The notes under the pieces: generated by a model
Told to the model about the DNA's origin: nothing
Databases searched by the model: none
Seen by the model: only the letters and a program-made list of their open reading frames with translations
DNA from: a virus
IMG/VR virus record: IMGVR_UViG_3300025671_000528
Coordinates: 1 to 24,022 of that record
Strand: one strand, 5' to 3'
DNA length: 24,022 nt
Part shown: positions 1-9,200 of the stretch, piece by piece
Layout: each line of letters begins with the position of its first letter
How positions within the stretch are numbered: position 1 is the first letter of the stretch
Made by a program: the position numbers and the translations under genes

Positions 1-906
1 GAAGCCTGCGATGCCTGTCGTCGGCACGTCGCTGTTCACGCTCGGCCCCACGCCCCGCTGCCAGACGGTGTTCGCTGCGACGTTGACGAGTGCTCCCGTG
101 GCGGCGTCGTAGATCGCGAAGTGCCCTGGGCCAGGGTCCGTGTTCGTCGTCGCCGTGATCGGGTAGGGGGAGCCTTGGAGGGCGACGGGGAACGGGTTGG
201 TCGCACCGCCGAAGTTGTTGGAGCCTGTAGGCGTCACTCCGGCGTTCGTCATGACACGATCAACTTCCAGCGCAAGGCAGTTGATGAATTCCGCGCCGAC
301 ACTTGCTGTCCCTGAGGCGGACATAAAGATTGCCCTTTTGCCCGTTGCGGCGGCAGGTGCCCGCAGGAAGGTGCAGTTGACGACGCTAAAGGTGGTCGTG
401 CCCGAAGACTCCAGAATGTAAATGCTTTCCTGCGAGGGGGTGCTGAATACGCAGTTGACCAGCGACAGCGACGACACGTCCTCGTTGATTCTCACCGCCT
501 TGTAGCTAGGGTTGCTTATAAGGCCCCGAGTGACACTAACTCCCGTTGTGGAAGGTTGAACTTGCAGGACCGATCCAATGACTCCCGAAGCTGTGAACTC
601 CAAACCGTCTAGGGTCATGTAATCGTCTTGGAGTTGATTATCTGTCCCTCCGGTAGCCGTAAGGACTACACCGCCTCCGAACACGCCGCCGTGCTCACTC
701 CCAGCCGCAGGCTTATAGGTCACCTGCCTCGTCGCATCGGTCGTCAGCGAGCTACTGAACGCCACGCTCTCGACGTAGGTCGCAGCATCCGCCAAGAACT
801 CGATCCGCTCGTTCTCGAACACGAGGTCCGCGCTCCCGCCGATGTTCTCAACGTCAGCCTCAGCCGCCGTGAACGTCGCGTAGTCCCGCCCAACAGGCCC
901 GATGGT
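1..906 (-). repeat. Fibre module 6 (outer type, cut by window edge)
   Basis: Begins at residue 1660 with TIGPVGRDYATF and runs off the window within its end block (DVPTTGIAGF). The lead reads AEADVENIGGSADLV, like module 1, followed by SEHGG as in inner modules. Rungs include LSLVNCVF, FSVVNCTF and AEFINCLAL. Confidence 0.8.
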
Positions 907-3900
907 CCTCGTCAGCACCGCAGTCGCCTGAGCCAGCGCAAACGCTCCGGGGTTCGTCGTCGTGCCTGACCGGGTGTCTCCGAGGATGTCGGTCGTCGGC
1001 ACGTTGCTGTTCGAGGCTGGCCCGACGCCTCCGTTGATGACATCGTTGTTGGGCGAGTCGAGGAGCGCACCGTTCTTGCCGACGTACAGCGCGAAGTCGC
1101 CTGCGCCGGGGTCGTAGGCGGTGGATGCGGTGACCGGGTAGGGGGAGCCTTGGATGGCAGCGGGCCAGGGGCTTGTGCTGCCGCCGAAGTTGTTGGAGCC
1201 TGTGACCGTTACGGTGCCAGACGCCAGATACACCCCAGCACCATTGAGCATTAAGTTGTTTACCGCGTCAAGACTTATGGTTGCCGTTCCGCTCTGAAGG
1301 ACGCGAATAGCTACGAGTCCAGAGGGGCCGTCCAAGATCGTGTTGTTGTATAGCGTCACCGCCTGGGCTCCGGTAGAACACTGCAACAGAAAGCTGTAGT
1401 TATTGGAGCTGATAACACAGTTACTGACCTCAACGGCCAGAACTGTGTTGCCAATCACAAAACCCTGCGTAGTAGCGTTGATGATGCAGCGGCGGGTCAC
1501 GGTGCCAGTGCAAGCGTCGATGTTGAGGGTCTGAGTCGAAGACCCGTTCACCTCAATGCCCTCAAAGAGCATGAAGCTGTCGCGGAAGAAGTTAATTGAA
1601 GCCGAGTTGATAACCACCCCGGCTCCGACCACGCCTCCGTGCTCGCTCCCAGCGGCGGGCTTGTACGTCACATTCCGCGTTGCATCCGTTGTCAACGTGC
1701 TGCCGAAGTACACGTTCTCCGAGTACGTCGCCGCGTCCGCCTCAAAGACGAACGCCCGGTTCGTGAACGTGATGTCCTCGGACGGCAGACTTGCTTCGGC
1801 CAACGTGAACGTCGCGTAGTCTCGGCCCACAGGCCCGATGGTCTGGGTCGTCACGGTCGGCGCAACGAACCCATCGGCCTCAAACGCTCCGGGGTTGCAG
1901 CTCGCGCCTGAGCGGGCCACACCGTTGATGTCCGTGGTCGGCACGTCGCCGTTCGAGCCTGGGCCGACTCCCTGCTGCCACACGTCGTTCCCCGGCTTGT
2001 CGGCAAGGGCTCCAGTGGCCCCCATGTAGACCGCGTAGTCGCCGGAGCCCAGCGGGGTGCTGAAGCTCGTGGTGGCGGTGATCGGGTAGGGGGAGCCTTT
2101 GATCGCATCGGGGAAGGGCTGCGTTGTGTTGCCAAAGTTGTTGGAGCCCGAAGTCGTCAGCGCCCCAGTCGTAAACAGAGTGCGGAACGTCTGCGCGTGC
2201 GAGAGGTTGATCGTGTTCACTACCTCAACGGTGACATCGCTTGGCGTCTGGATTGAAATCGCAGCAAGGCCCGTCCCCGCCAAGGTGCAGTTCACGATGC
2301 GAGCGTGAATCTCTCCGGTAGCACCTCCAGCGATGCCGATGCCACTTCCTGTGCCAAGAGCCACGCAGTTCTGCAAAACAGATGGGTGCGCCGCGCTCCC
2401 CGCTCCCCCAGCAGCCGCGCCAGTATTCAGCTCCACCTCAAATGCCGTGAAGTTTGCGCTGTTGGCTCCTGTGACTGTGAGGCCATCTAGAGTGCATCCC
2501 TCGCACGAATCACCGCTCGCAGGGATTATCTCTACGCCCCTGCACGCTGCTCCTGTGTTCGTGTTTGTGATTTGAAGCCGCCGCAAAGTCGTGAACACAC
2601 CGTCCCTAATCTGAAGCACGCCAAAGGACGCATCCGTTTCTATGTGCGCGATATCAAAGGTCGCACTTTGGAACGTGACATTCCGCGTGGGGTCACAGGT
2701 CAGCGCGTGGTCGATTATGACGCTCTCCGAGTACGTCCCCGCGTCAGCCTCGAACACAAACGCCCGGTTGGTGAAGGTGATGTCCTCAGCGGGCAGCGAA
2801 GCCTCGGCTAGAGTGAACGTCGCGAAGTCTCGGCCCACAGGACCGATGGTCTGAGTCGTGACCGTGGGCGCAACGAACCCATCGGCCTCGAAGGCCCCAG
2901 GGTTACAGGTCGCGCCTGACCGGGCCACGCCGTTGATGTCCGTGGTCGGAACGTCGGAGTTGGTTCCAGGCCCCACGCCCTGCTGCCACACGTCGTTCCC
3001 GGTGACGTTCGCGAGCGAGCCGTTGCTGCCCATGTAGACCGCGAAGTCGCCCGCGCCCAGCGGCGTGGAGAAGCTCGTGGTCGGCGTGATCGGATAGGGG
3101 GAGCCTTGAAGGGCGACGGGCGACAGTGCCCCAGCAGCGTAGTTGTTCGATCCTGTGCTTGTCGTGTTGGCGTGTTCGCTGTAGGCGATCGACCCAGTGA
3201 GAAACAAGTTGTTTAGAAGCGTGACACTTGCGGCGACGCTTGGCTGGTCAATGATGGCACTCGTAGACGCGAAGAACGTGCAGTTCAGGAAGGCGCAGGA
3301 GTTGCTGCCGTTGACCGTGGCCGGGTTGAAGTTGACGCCCCATGCCCCTGTATCGCGGAACACGCAGTTGCGGAACACAGTCTGGTCCGCGCCTTCGCGA
3401 ACTTGGGTATATCCTCCGGTGGTTGTAGAAGGCCCAATAATGAGTCCCTCTAGAACTCGACCAGTTGTCGGCAGGGCAAGATAGACAGCAGTGACCTGCG
3501 ATTTGATATTTAGGCCACGCAGGGCCATGTAGCTGTCTCGCAGATTGACGGGGGTCGTCGATGCTCCGTCAATGATCACCCCAGCGTCCTTGTCGCCACC
3601 GTGCTCTGAACCTGTCGCAGGCTTATAAGTCACCTGCCTCGTCGCATCTGTCGTGAGCGAACTCTGGAAAGTAATGATCTCGTTGTACGTCGCCGCATCC
3701 GCCTCAAACACGAACGCCCGGTTCGTGAACGTGATGTCCTCAGCAGGAAGCGAAGCCTCGGCCAGAATGAACGTCGCGTAGTCTCTGCCCACAGGCCCGA
3801 TGGTCTGGGTCGTGATCGTGGGCGCAACGAACCCATCGGCCTCGAACGCCCCAGGGTTGCAGCTCGCGCCACTCCTCGCCACCCCGTTGATGTCGGTCGT

Positions 3901-5883
3901 GGGAACGTCGCTGTTGGTTCCTGGCCCGACGCCCTGCTGCCACACGTCGTTGCCCGTGACGTTCGCGAGGGCTCCGGTGGCCCCCATGTAGACCGCGTAG
4001 TCGCCGGAGCCTAGCGGGGTGCTGAAGCTCGTGGTCGCGGTGATCGGGTACGGGGAGCCTTTGATCGCATCGGGAAACACATGGGTCGCGCTTGTCTGCG
4101 GGCCGAAGTTGTTCGAGCCCAGCACCGTGTTGGTGCCCCCGCCGCCCTGATCACGCAAGTCCTCCGCCGCCGACAAGATCAGGTTGTTTGTGATCGTGTA
4201 GGTGCTGTTATTCGTGCTGCTGAAGATGTCAAAGGCTCTGCCGCTGCATCTAATTGTGCAGTTCGTGACCGTCCATGCCTTGTCGCTCGCGCCGTAGTTC
4301 CACAGCCTGAAGCCATCAGCGCTGCTCCCGTCCAGCACGCAGTTACTGACTTGAACAGGGAAGGATTGCGTGTCTGAGGTGTTGGACTGAGTCGACTGAA
4401 ACACGACTCCAGTACCCGCGCTCCGAATGATGCAGTCGCTAAAGGTGACGCCTTCTATGTTCTTTTGCGTTTCGGCTGGACGCCCAGTGCCACCGCTGTC
4501 CGTCCAATCAAACTCCAAGCCTTTGACAGCAGTGAACGGGTCGTTGACCCCGACGCACGCACTGCTCAGAGATAGGTTGCCAAATTGGATCCGCACCCCT
4601 TGGCCCGGTACGCCGCCGTGCTCACTCCCCGCAGCAGCCTTGTAGGTCACGTTCCTCGTCGCGTCCGTCGTTAGCGAGCTGTCGAACGTCACGCTCTCCG
4701 AGTACGTTGCCGCATCCGCCTCGAACACGAAAGCTCGGTTCGTGAACGTGATGTCCTCCGCAGGAAGCGAAGCCTCGGCTAGGGTGAACGTCGCGTAATC
4801 ACGACCCACAGGACCGATCGTCTGCGTCGTCACCGTGGGCGCAACAAACCCATCGGCCTCAAATGCTCCGGGGTTACAGGTCGCCCCTGAGCGGGCCACG
4901 CCGTTGATGTCGGTCGTCGGGACATCGGAGTTGGTTCCTGGGCCGACTCCCTGCTGCCACACGTCGTTGCCTGTGACGTTCGCGAGCGAGCCGTTGCTGC
5001 CCATGTAGACCGCGTAGTCGCCTGAGCCGAGGGGCGTGGAGAAGCTCGTTGTAGGCGTGTACTGCGCTCCGATCCCGCCGCCGATGTTGGCGAAATGGAA
5101 GGAGGAATTTGAGCCTGCCGCGTTCCCGATGTTGTTTGTCGAGCCAGAGATATCGACGCCGCCGCCCGTGATGTTTGCGTCGTTGCTCGTATTCTGGGCG
5201 AGGTTCGCGCAGTTGATGATCTTGAACGAGGCGTCCGGCATACCGCCAGTCAGCGCCCAGTTCCACACTTGGTTAGGCGAGGAGCCGCCAAGGTGCGTAC
5301 AGTTGACGACGAGGCAGTGAGCCCCCGTCGTGTGCCCGGTGCCTGAGATGAACTGACTGACGGCGACGATTGACTTCGTGACGAGGTTGCGGAGCGTGAT
5401 AGGTTCCGAACTTGTGCCCAGCGCATGGCCTGTCGCGAACTTCTCGCAAGAGACGGCGCTCACGCTCGCTGTGATCGTCGCGTTCTCGATGACGGTGCCA
5501 GCCTGCGCTGCGCCATATCCCGAGTTGGCGCGAACCTGCGTGGCTGCGCTGCCTGAACTTGCGAGTACGTCGATACCGCTCCAGCGCGTGTAGGGGTCGA
5601 AGAACGCGACGCCTGTTCCCGTGCCTGTGTACTCGTAGACAGGCCGACCGCTTGCCGCCGTGTAGGAGACGTTGCGCGTAGCGTCTACGGTCAGCGCGGT
5701 GTTGGCGATGTTCAGCGTGGATGCAGTCGTGAACGTCGTGTCGTCGGCCTCGAACACGATCGCCTCGTCGTTAGCGACGAGGTCCGCCGAGGTCCCGATG
5801 TTCGACGTATCTGCCTCGGCCAAGGCAAACGTAGTGTAGTCACGGCCAGTCGGGCCGATTGTCTTGATGATGACCGTGACCAC
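1..5883 (-). CDS. Giant modular beta-helix tail fibre/spike protein (C-terminus outside window)
   Basis: The minus-strand frame is open without a stop from 5883 to the window edge, at least 1961 codons. The start is GTG at 5883, chosen because an AAGGAGG ribosome binding site lies 8 bases upstream and an in-frame TGA lies two codons before. The protein consists of six tandem modules of about 310-350 residues. Each opens with TIGPxGRDYxTF, followed by a beta-strand-rich lead, a variable core with ladder-like rungs such as VVNCTF, VSNCVL and VTNCTI, then GSNNFG, SPYPIT, GDYAVYMG and a closing NPGAFE. Rungs of this kind with a GAFE-type ending are typical of right-handed parallel beta-helix surface proteins. 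Position after the tail-tip genes points to a receptor-binding or carbohydrate-degrading fibre. No catalytic motif was recognised. Most diversity lies in the cores while the framework is conserved. The C-terminus, and so any trimerisation or chaperone domain, is not visible. Confidence 0.9.
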   Translation of the reverse strand, partial: MVTVIIKTIGPTGRDYTTFALAEADTSNIGTSADLVANDEAIVFEADDTTFTTASTLNIANTALTVDATRNVSYTAASGRPVYEYTGTGTGVAFFDPYTRWSGIDVLASSGSAATQVRANSGYGAAQAGTVIENATITASVSAVSCEKFATGHALGTSSEPITLRNLVTKSIVAVSQFISGTGHTTGAHCLVVNCTHLGGSSPNQVWNWALTGGMPDASFKIINCANLAQNTSNDANITGGGVDISGSTNNIGNAAGSNSSFHFANIGGGIGAQYTPTTSFSTPLGSGDYAVYMGSNGSLANVTGNDVWQQGVGPGTNSDVPTTDINGVARSGATCNPGAFEADGFVAPTVTTQTIGPVGRDYATFTLAEASLPAEDITFTNRAFVFEADAATYSESVTFDSSLTTDATRNVTYKAAAGSEHGGVPGQGVRIQFGNLSLSSACVGVNDPFTAVKGLEFDWTDSGGTGRPAETQKNIEGVTFSDCIIRSAGTGVVFQSTQSNTSDTQSFPVQVSNCVLDGSSADGFRLWNYGASDKAWTVTNCTIRCSGRAFDIFSSTNNSTYTITNNLILSAAEDLRDQGGGGTNTVLGSNNFGPQTSATHVFPDAIKGSPYPITATTSFSTPLGSGDYAVYMGATGALANVTGNDVWQQGVGPGTNSDVPTTDINGVARSGASCNPGAFEADGFVAPTITTQTIGPVGRDYATFILAEASLPAEDITFTNRAFVFEADAATYNEIITFQSSLTTDATRQVTYKPATGSEHGGDKDAGVIIDGASTTPVNLRDSYMALRGLNIKSQVTAVYLALPTTGRVLEGLIIGPSTTTGGYTQVREGADQTVFRNCVFRDTGAWGVNFNPATVNGSNSCAFLNCTFFASTSAIIDQPSVAASVTLLNNLFLTGSIAYSEHANTTSTGSNNYAAGALSPVALQGSPYPITPTTSFSTPLGAGDFAVYMGSNGSLANVTGNDVWQQGVGPGTNSDVPTTDINGVARSGATCNPGAFEADGFVAPTVTTQTIGPVGRDFATFTLAEASLPAEDITFTNRAFVFEADAGTYSESVIIDHALTCDPTRNVTFQSATFDIAHIETDASFGVLQIRDGVFTTLRRLQITNTNTGAACRGVEIIPASGDSCEGCTLDGLTVTGANSANFTAFEVELNTGAAAGGAGSAAHPSVLQNCVALGTGSGIGIAGGATGEIHARIVNCTLAGTGLAAISIQTPSDVTVEVVNTINLSHAQTFRTLFTTGALTTSGSNNFGNTTQPFPDAIKGSPYPITATTSFSTPLGSGDYAVYMGATGALADKPGNDVWQQGVGPGSNGDVPTTDINGVARSGASCNPGAFEADGFVAPTVTTQTIGPVGRDYATFTLAEASLPSEDITFTNRAFVFEADAATYSENVYFGSTLTTDATRNVTYKPAAGSEHGGVVGAGVVINSASINFFRDSFMLFEGIEVNGSSTQTLNIDACTGTVTRRCIINATTQGFVIGNTVLAVEVSNCVISSNNYSFLLQCSTGAQAVTLYNNTILDGPSGLVAIRVLQSGTATISLDAVNNLMLNGAGVYLASGTVTVTGSNNFGGSTSPWPAAIQGSPYPVTASTAYDPGAGDFALYVGKNGALLDSPNNDVINGGVGPASNSNVPTTDILGDTRSGTTTNPGAFALAQATAVLTRTIGPVGRDYATFTAAEADVENIGGSADLVFENERIEFLADAATYVESVAFSSSLTTDATRQVTYKPAAGSEHGGVFGGGVVLTATGGTDNQLQDDYMTLDGLEFTASGVIGSVLQVQPSTTGVSVTRGLISNPSYKAVRINEDVSSLSLVNCVFSTPSQESIYILESSGTTTFSVVNCTFLRAPAAATGKRAIFMSASGTASVGAEFINCLALEVDRVMTNAGVTPTGSNNFGGATNPFPVALQGSPYPITATTNTDPGPGHFAIYDAATGALVNVAANTVWQRGVGPSVNSDVPTTGIAGF
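907..1842 (-). repeat. Fibre module 5 (inner-type lead, divergent end)
   Basis: 312 residues. The lead has AEASLPSEDITFTNR and SEHGG. Core rungs include VEVSNCVI, VTLYNNTI and LDAVNNLM. The end block diverges from modules 1-4: GKNGALLDSPNNDV, then DILGDTRSG and NPGAFALAQA. Confidence 0.85.
1843..2850 (-). repeat. Fibre module 4 (inner type, altered core entry)
   Basis: 336 residues. It shares the inner-type lead up to AEASLPAEDITFTNR but lacks the SEHGG landmark. Rungs include SVLQNCVAL, ARIVNCTL and VEVVNTINL. Its end block has ATGALADKPG and ASCNPGAFEAD, like module 2. Confidence 0.85.
2851..3804 (-). repeat. Fibre module 3 (inner type)
   Basis: 318 residues. The lead is nearly identical to module 2 and ends TGSEHGG. 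Core rungs include TVFRNCVF, CAFLNCTF and VTLLNNLF. The end block has SNGSLANVTG and ATCNPGAFEAD, as in module 1. Confidence 0.85.
3805..4821 (-). repeat. Fibre module 2 (inner type)
   Basis: 339 residues. The lead contains AEASLPAEDITFTNR and AAGSEHGG. Core rungs include VTFSDCII, VQVSNCVL, WTVTNCTI and YTITNNLI. It ends with ATGALANVTG and ASCNPGAFEAD. Its end block at 3988-4074 differs from module 4 (2026-2112) at only 3 of 87 bases. Confidence 0.85.
4822..5862 (-). repeat. Fibre module 1 (outer type)
   Basis: Runs from TIGPTGRDYTTF (residue 8) to just before the next TIGP, 347 residues. Its lead reads AEADTSNIGTSADLV, which matches module 6 rather than modules 2-5. Rungs in the core include LVVNCTHL and FKIINCANL. 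It lacks the SEHGG and SPYPIT landmarks of the other modules and ends with SNGSLANVTG and ATCNPGAFEAD. Confidence 0.85.
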
Positions 5884-5886
5884 GGA

Positions 5887-6249
5887 TCACGCCTCCTTGT
5901 CGATCGTGATCGCCTGAATCTCGGCCCAGGTCTTTTCGATCCCAGCGTCGTGCGCCTCGTCCTCAGGCACCCACGTCTCGAACTCCGAGCCCGTGAGCGT
6001 CACCTGATACCGACGCTTGCCGAGCTGCTCCGGCGGGTCCTGAGTGTCGTCCTCCCACGGCTGCATGAGCGCGAGCACGTCGGGGTCGTCGGCTTCCTTG
6101 TCGGTGCAGTAGCAGAACAGGAACCCACTCTCGGTCGGCGTGACTGCCGACCCAGGGTTCTGGTGGCCGTCAAGGATCTGAACGACATCGTTGTCGTCGT
6201 AGGTCAAGCCGCCGCTGGGCTTCGCGGTGATGATGAGGGCGTGAGACAT
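5887..6249 (-). CDS. Small tail-tip-associated protein of unknown function
   Basis: A 120-residue acidic protein starting MSHALIITAKPSGGLTYDDN. It has no signal peptide or membrane segment. A CYC motif occurs near residue 47, and the C-terminal half is rich in Asp and Glu. The ATG at 6247-6249 lies 3 bases after the stop of the large tail-tip gene, without a recognisable ribosome binding site, so translation is probably by reinitiation. The fibre gene follows in the SAME reading frame: the stop TGA is separated from the fibre GTG by a single codon. Position between tip protein and fibre suggests a small structural adaptor or a fibre assembly factor, but I do not recognise the family and the role is inferred only from context. 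Confidence 0.75.
   Translation of the reverse strand: MSHALIITAKPSGGLTYDDNDVVQILDGHQNPGSAVTPTESGFLFCYCTDKEADDPDVLALMQPWEDDTQDPPEQLGKRRYQVTLTGSEFETWVPEDEAHDAGIEKTWAEIQAITIDKEA
5892..5898 (-). promoter_or_regulatory. Ribosome binding site of the fibre gene
   Basis: The minus strand reads AAGGAGG here, 8 bases before GTG 5883. It is the strongest Shine-Dalgarno match in the window and fixes the fibre start. It lies inside the last codons of the upstream 120-residue gene, so the two genes are probably translationally coupled. Confidence 0.8.
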
Positions 6250-6252
6250 AAA

Positions 6253-9200
6253 TCAGGGTGCGGGCGAGGGAGGCCCGGCTTCGGTGTAGTCGAGTAGTTT
6301 AAGGGCGTTCAAGGTCGTCGGCATCGTGCCCAGCTGAGGGCCTGTGGACTCGTCAGTCTCTCTGTAACGAACGGCTTCCCAGTTGCCGTCTTGCCCGAAG
6401 GTGACGTAGAAGTAGTTCTCAGGCACGTCGTAGTATCCTACCCCGTCTTGAACTTCCGGGGGGTCCTGAGTTTCCCAAGTTGCGTCGTAGTCGTCGCCGC
6501 TTGACTTCACAAGAACCTGCCCCGGCAATCCACCCGAGGGCATTTCACCTTCAGTGGCGGTTCTTGCATCAACCTCAGTCATTGCAGGCGCGGCGGCAGC
6601 GTTTCCTAGCGAAGTGGACGAAGCAGGAACCACTTTGAACTGCCTCCCTGCCGACACAGGCAAGCTAGTTCTTACAGGAGGCACCTGACCGTCCCGGTAG
6701 ACGTACACAAAGTCTCCGTCCGACAGAGTCACCGGGGTCGGCCTCAAACAACCCTCGACTCGATACACCCCGCCACCCAGATCGACGATGCTTCGGAACG
6801 TGAACATCTCTCCCCGACTGGTGGCCCCTCGCATGACTGAGCTGCTCGCGTTTGATGCGTCGGCTCGCGGCACCGCGTCGGTGAACATGGGCACTGGCGT
6901 GTAGAACGTGATGTTGGTCACATCGGTAGATGTCCAGTAGCCGCCGCCTACTCCAGGCACGCTCCCCACGGTCCAGTACGAAACCCCGTCTTCCGACGCG
7001 AGCACAACGCCCTGGGTGGCTCGCTTGTCTGTTGGCAGGCGAAGCACCACAATCCCTTCGTTCGTGTTGAACGTGCCCGAGGACAAGTCTGACGTGATAG
7101 GTGCTGGGAAATAGCTAGGCCCGCCTACGTCGAAAGTGATGGGATCTTCGTCCAGCAGGAACGACTCAGGGTAGGCAGTGACATCCACCTCTCTGGATTT
7201 TGGCTGGACGTTGACCGACAAGATGCGGTGGGCCAGGCTGTCATTGGTGATGGCTGAAACGTCGATCACGTCATTGGACCGAAGCGTCATCGCGTCCCGC
7301 ATCAGCTTGAACTTCGTGATCGAGGTCTTGGACTGTTCCTCAGACGCTCGACGTGAAGCGATCAGCTGTCCAGCAATAACGTCCCTCGGGGTTCTGAGGT
7401 CGTCTCTCTCGACCCCGGAGCGTTCAGCGACCTGTACGTTGCCGTGTTCGTCAGCCTCGATGCTGCGCGTCTGGTACTCCTCGGACGCAGACTTGTAAGT
7501 GAAGACGATGGTCTTGGTCGGGTCTGACTCCAGCTTGCGGGTCCTGGCAGGCACCGTTTTCGTCATCAACTCCTGAGGAACCGAAGTCACAGGAGCTGCG
7601 GGCCTTCTCAGCCCAAAGACGTATTTGCCTTGCACAAGGTCCCACGTCACATCAATGCCAACCTCCAGCATCAGTGCCGACAGACGCTCTTTGACAGTCG
7701 CGTAGTCTTCGACGATCAGGTGGCACCGGATCCCCTCGGTGTCGAGCGTCGTAGCAATGGCCTGAAGTGAGGTCAGATCCCAGCAGCTTGGGTCCAACCC
7801 CAGCCCGTGCGGATCCGTGTCGAACATCAGCTGGTAGAGGATATGCGCGGCGTTCGCGCCAGCGTCCCCATCGGCGTCCACGACGTAAGGACAAACCTCA
7901 CCGACAAAGTTAACTCTTCCGGTTAGGTCGAAGTCGGTTTCTACCACCGTCGTGCCTTGAATGCTCAAGTACGGAGCGAACCGGAGCGCGGGCTGAAACT
8001 GCCCCCCTGCGGAAGGAGCGTCCGGCTTTCGAAGCCACATCTCCCCATACAGCCCGCCTTGAACGCTAGCAAACGTCACATCAACCTGGATCTGGTCGGT
8101 GGCGTCAATGGTGTTTACGGAGCTGCTCGCACCTGTGGCGAGCCCAAACCTAAGGAAGCACCAACGGGGCCCTAGGTTGAGGAAGTCCGTGACCGTGACA
8201 TCTCCCTGAATGGTTCCCAGCGTCGGCTGTCCTTGATTTCCACCCGGCCAGTCGATTTGAACTGACCCCGACTCAAGAGATGAAGAGGTTGCGTCCGACC
8301 TAAGGGCCACCGTCGCGGTGTGGTCCTCGACGATGATCAAACTCGACACATGGAAGTAGCCTTCAAACCACGAGAAACCGTCTCCGAAGTCTTCCTCGGT
8401 AGACCCGCCGGGGGGCAAGTAGCCCGACGCCCCAGGTGCCAAATCTCGGGTCAGCTTCAGAGTCTTGGCAGCAAACGTCCCCTGAGACGTGTACCGGACT
8501 CCGTGATAGTTGGTAGGGTCAACCCCAGGAGGGCCTGAGGTCAGAGGAGCTGCCTTAGACTCGGTGCCTTGGGTCGCGGTTTCGGCCCAGTACGTCAGCG
8601 CATCGGTCTCCAGGGCTCGATCTTGGTATACCGTATCGGGTGCAGTGAACACGCTGGTGGCGTCGTAGGTCGCCCCGTATGACCTCCCATAAGCGATCGG
8701 CAGCTCCGTGCCGCCCACACTACCGGGCTCGTACTTCAGAGCCAAGTAAGCGCCTGCGGCAAGCTCCGTAGAGGCGTCTCCAATGATCCGAATCGAGTTG
8801 TTCGGCAGGTTAGGGCTGCTTACATAGTAAAACAGCACGTCGAAGCAGTTCGCTTCGTCGATCTTCCTGGCGTTACGGAACCAAGGGTCTGAGGTGCCTC
8901 CCAGGTTTGTTCCGCTCACCGACACGACATCTTCGTAGCTGTCGGTTCCGTCCGCGCCGTAGCGGTTGTTGTCGTTGTACGGACGAGACTCAATATCGAC
9001 CTGGAAGTTGCCCAGTGTGCCCGCGCCGCCCAGGCGCAACGAAGGCCAGTACAGGTAGCACACAAAGGGGAGCCGGGTCTGCGTAGGAAACCCGCCGCCG
9101 ACTGGCCCGAATGCGTCCGTCTCAACGGGCTGGTCCTCTTCGCCCCAATAGATCCTGAACGGCCCTGGCGACTCGGGGTCACTGGCCGTCCTCCCCGTAG

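Noticed and set aside
1-5883. The repeats on the left as a CRISPR array or intergenic satellite
   Set aside because: The units are about 1 kb, all in one unbroken reading frame, and differ mainly at synonymous positions in the conserved parts; they are protein modules.
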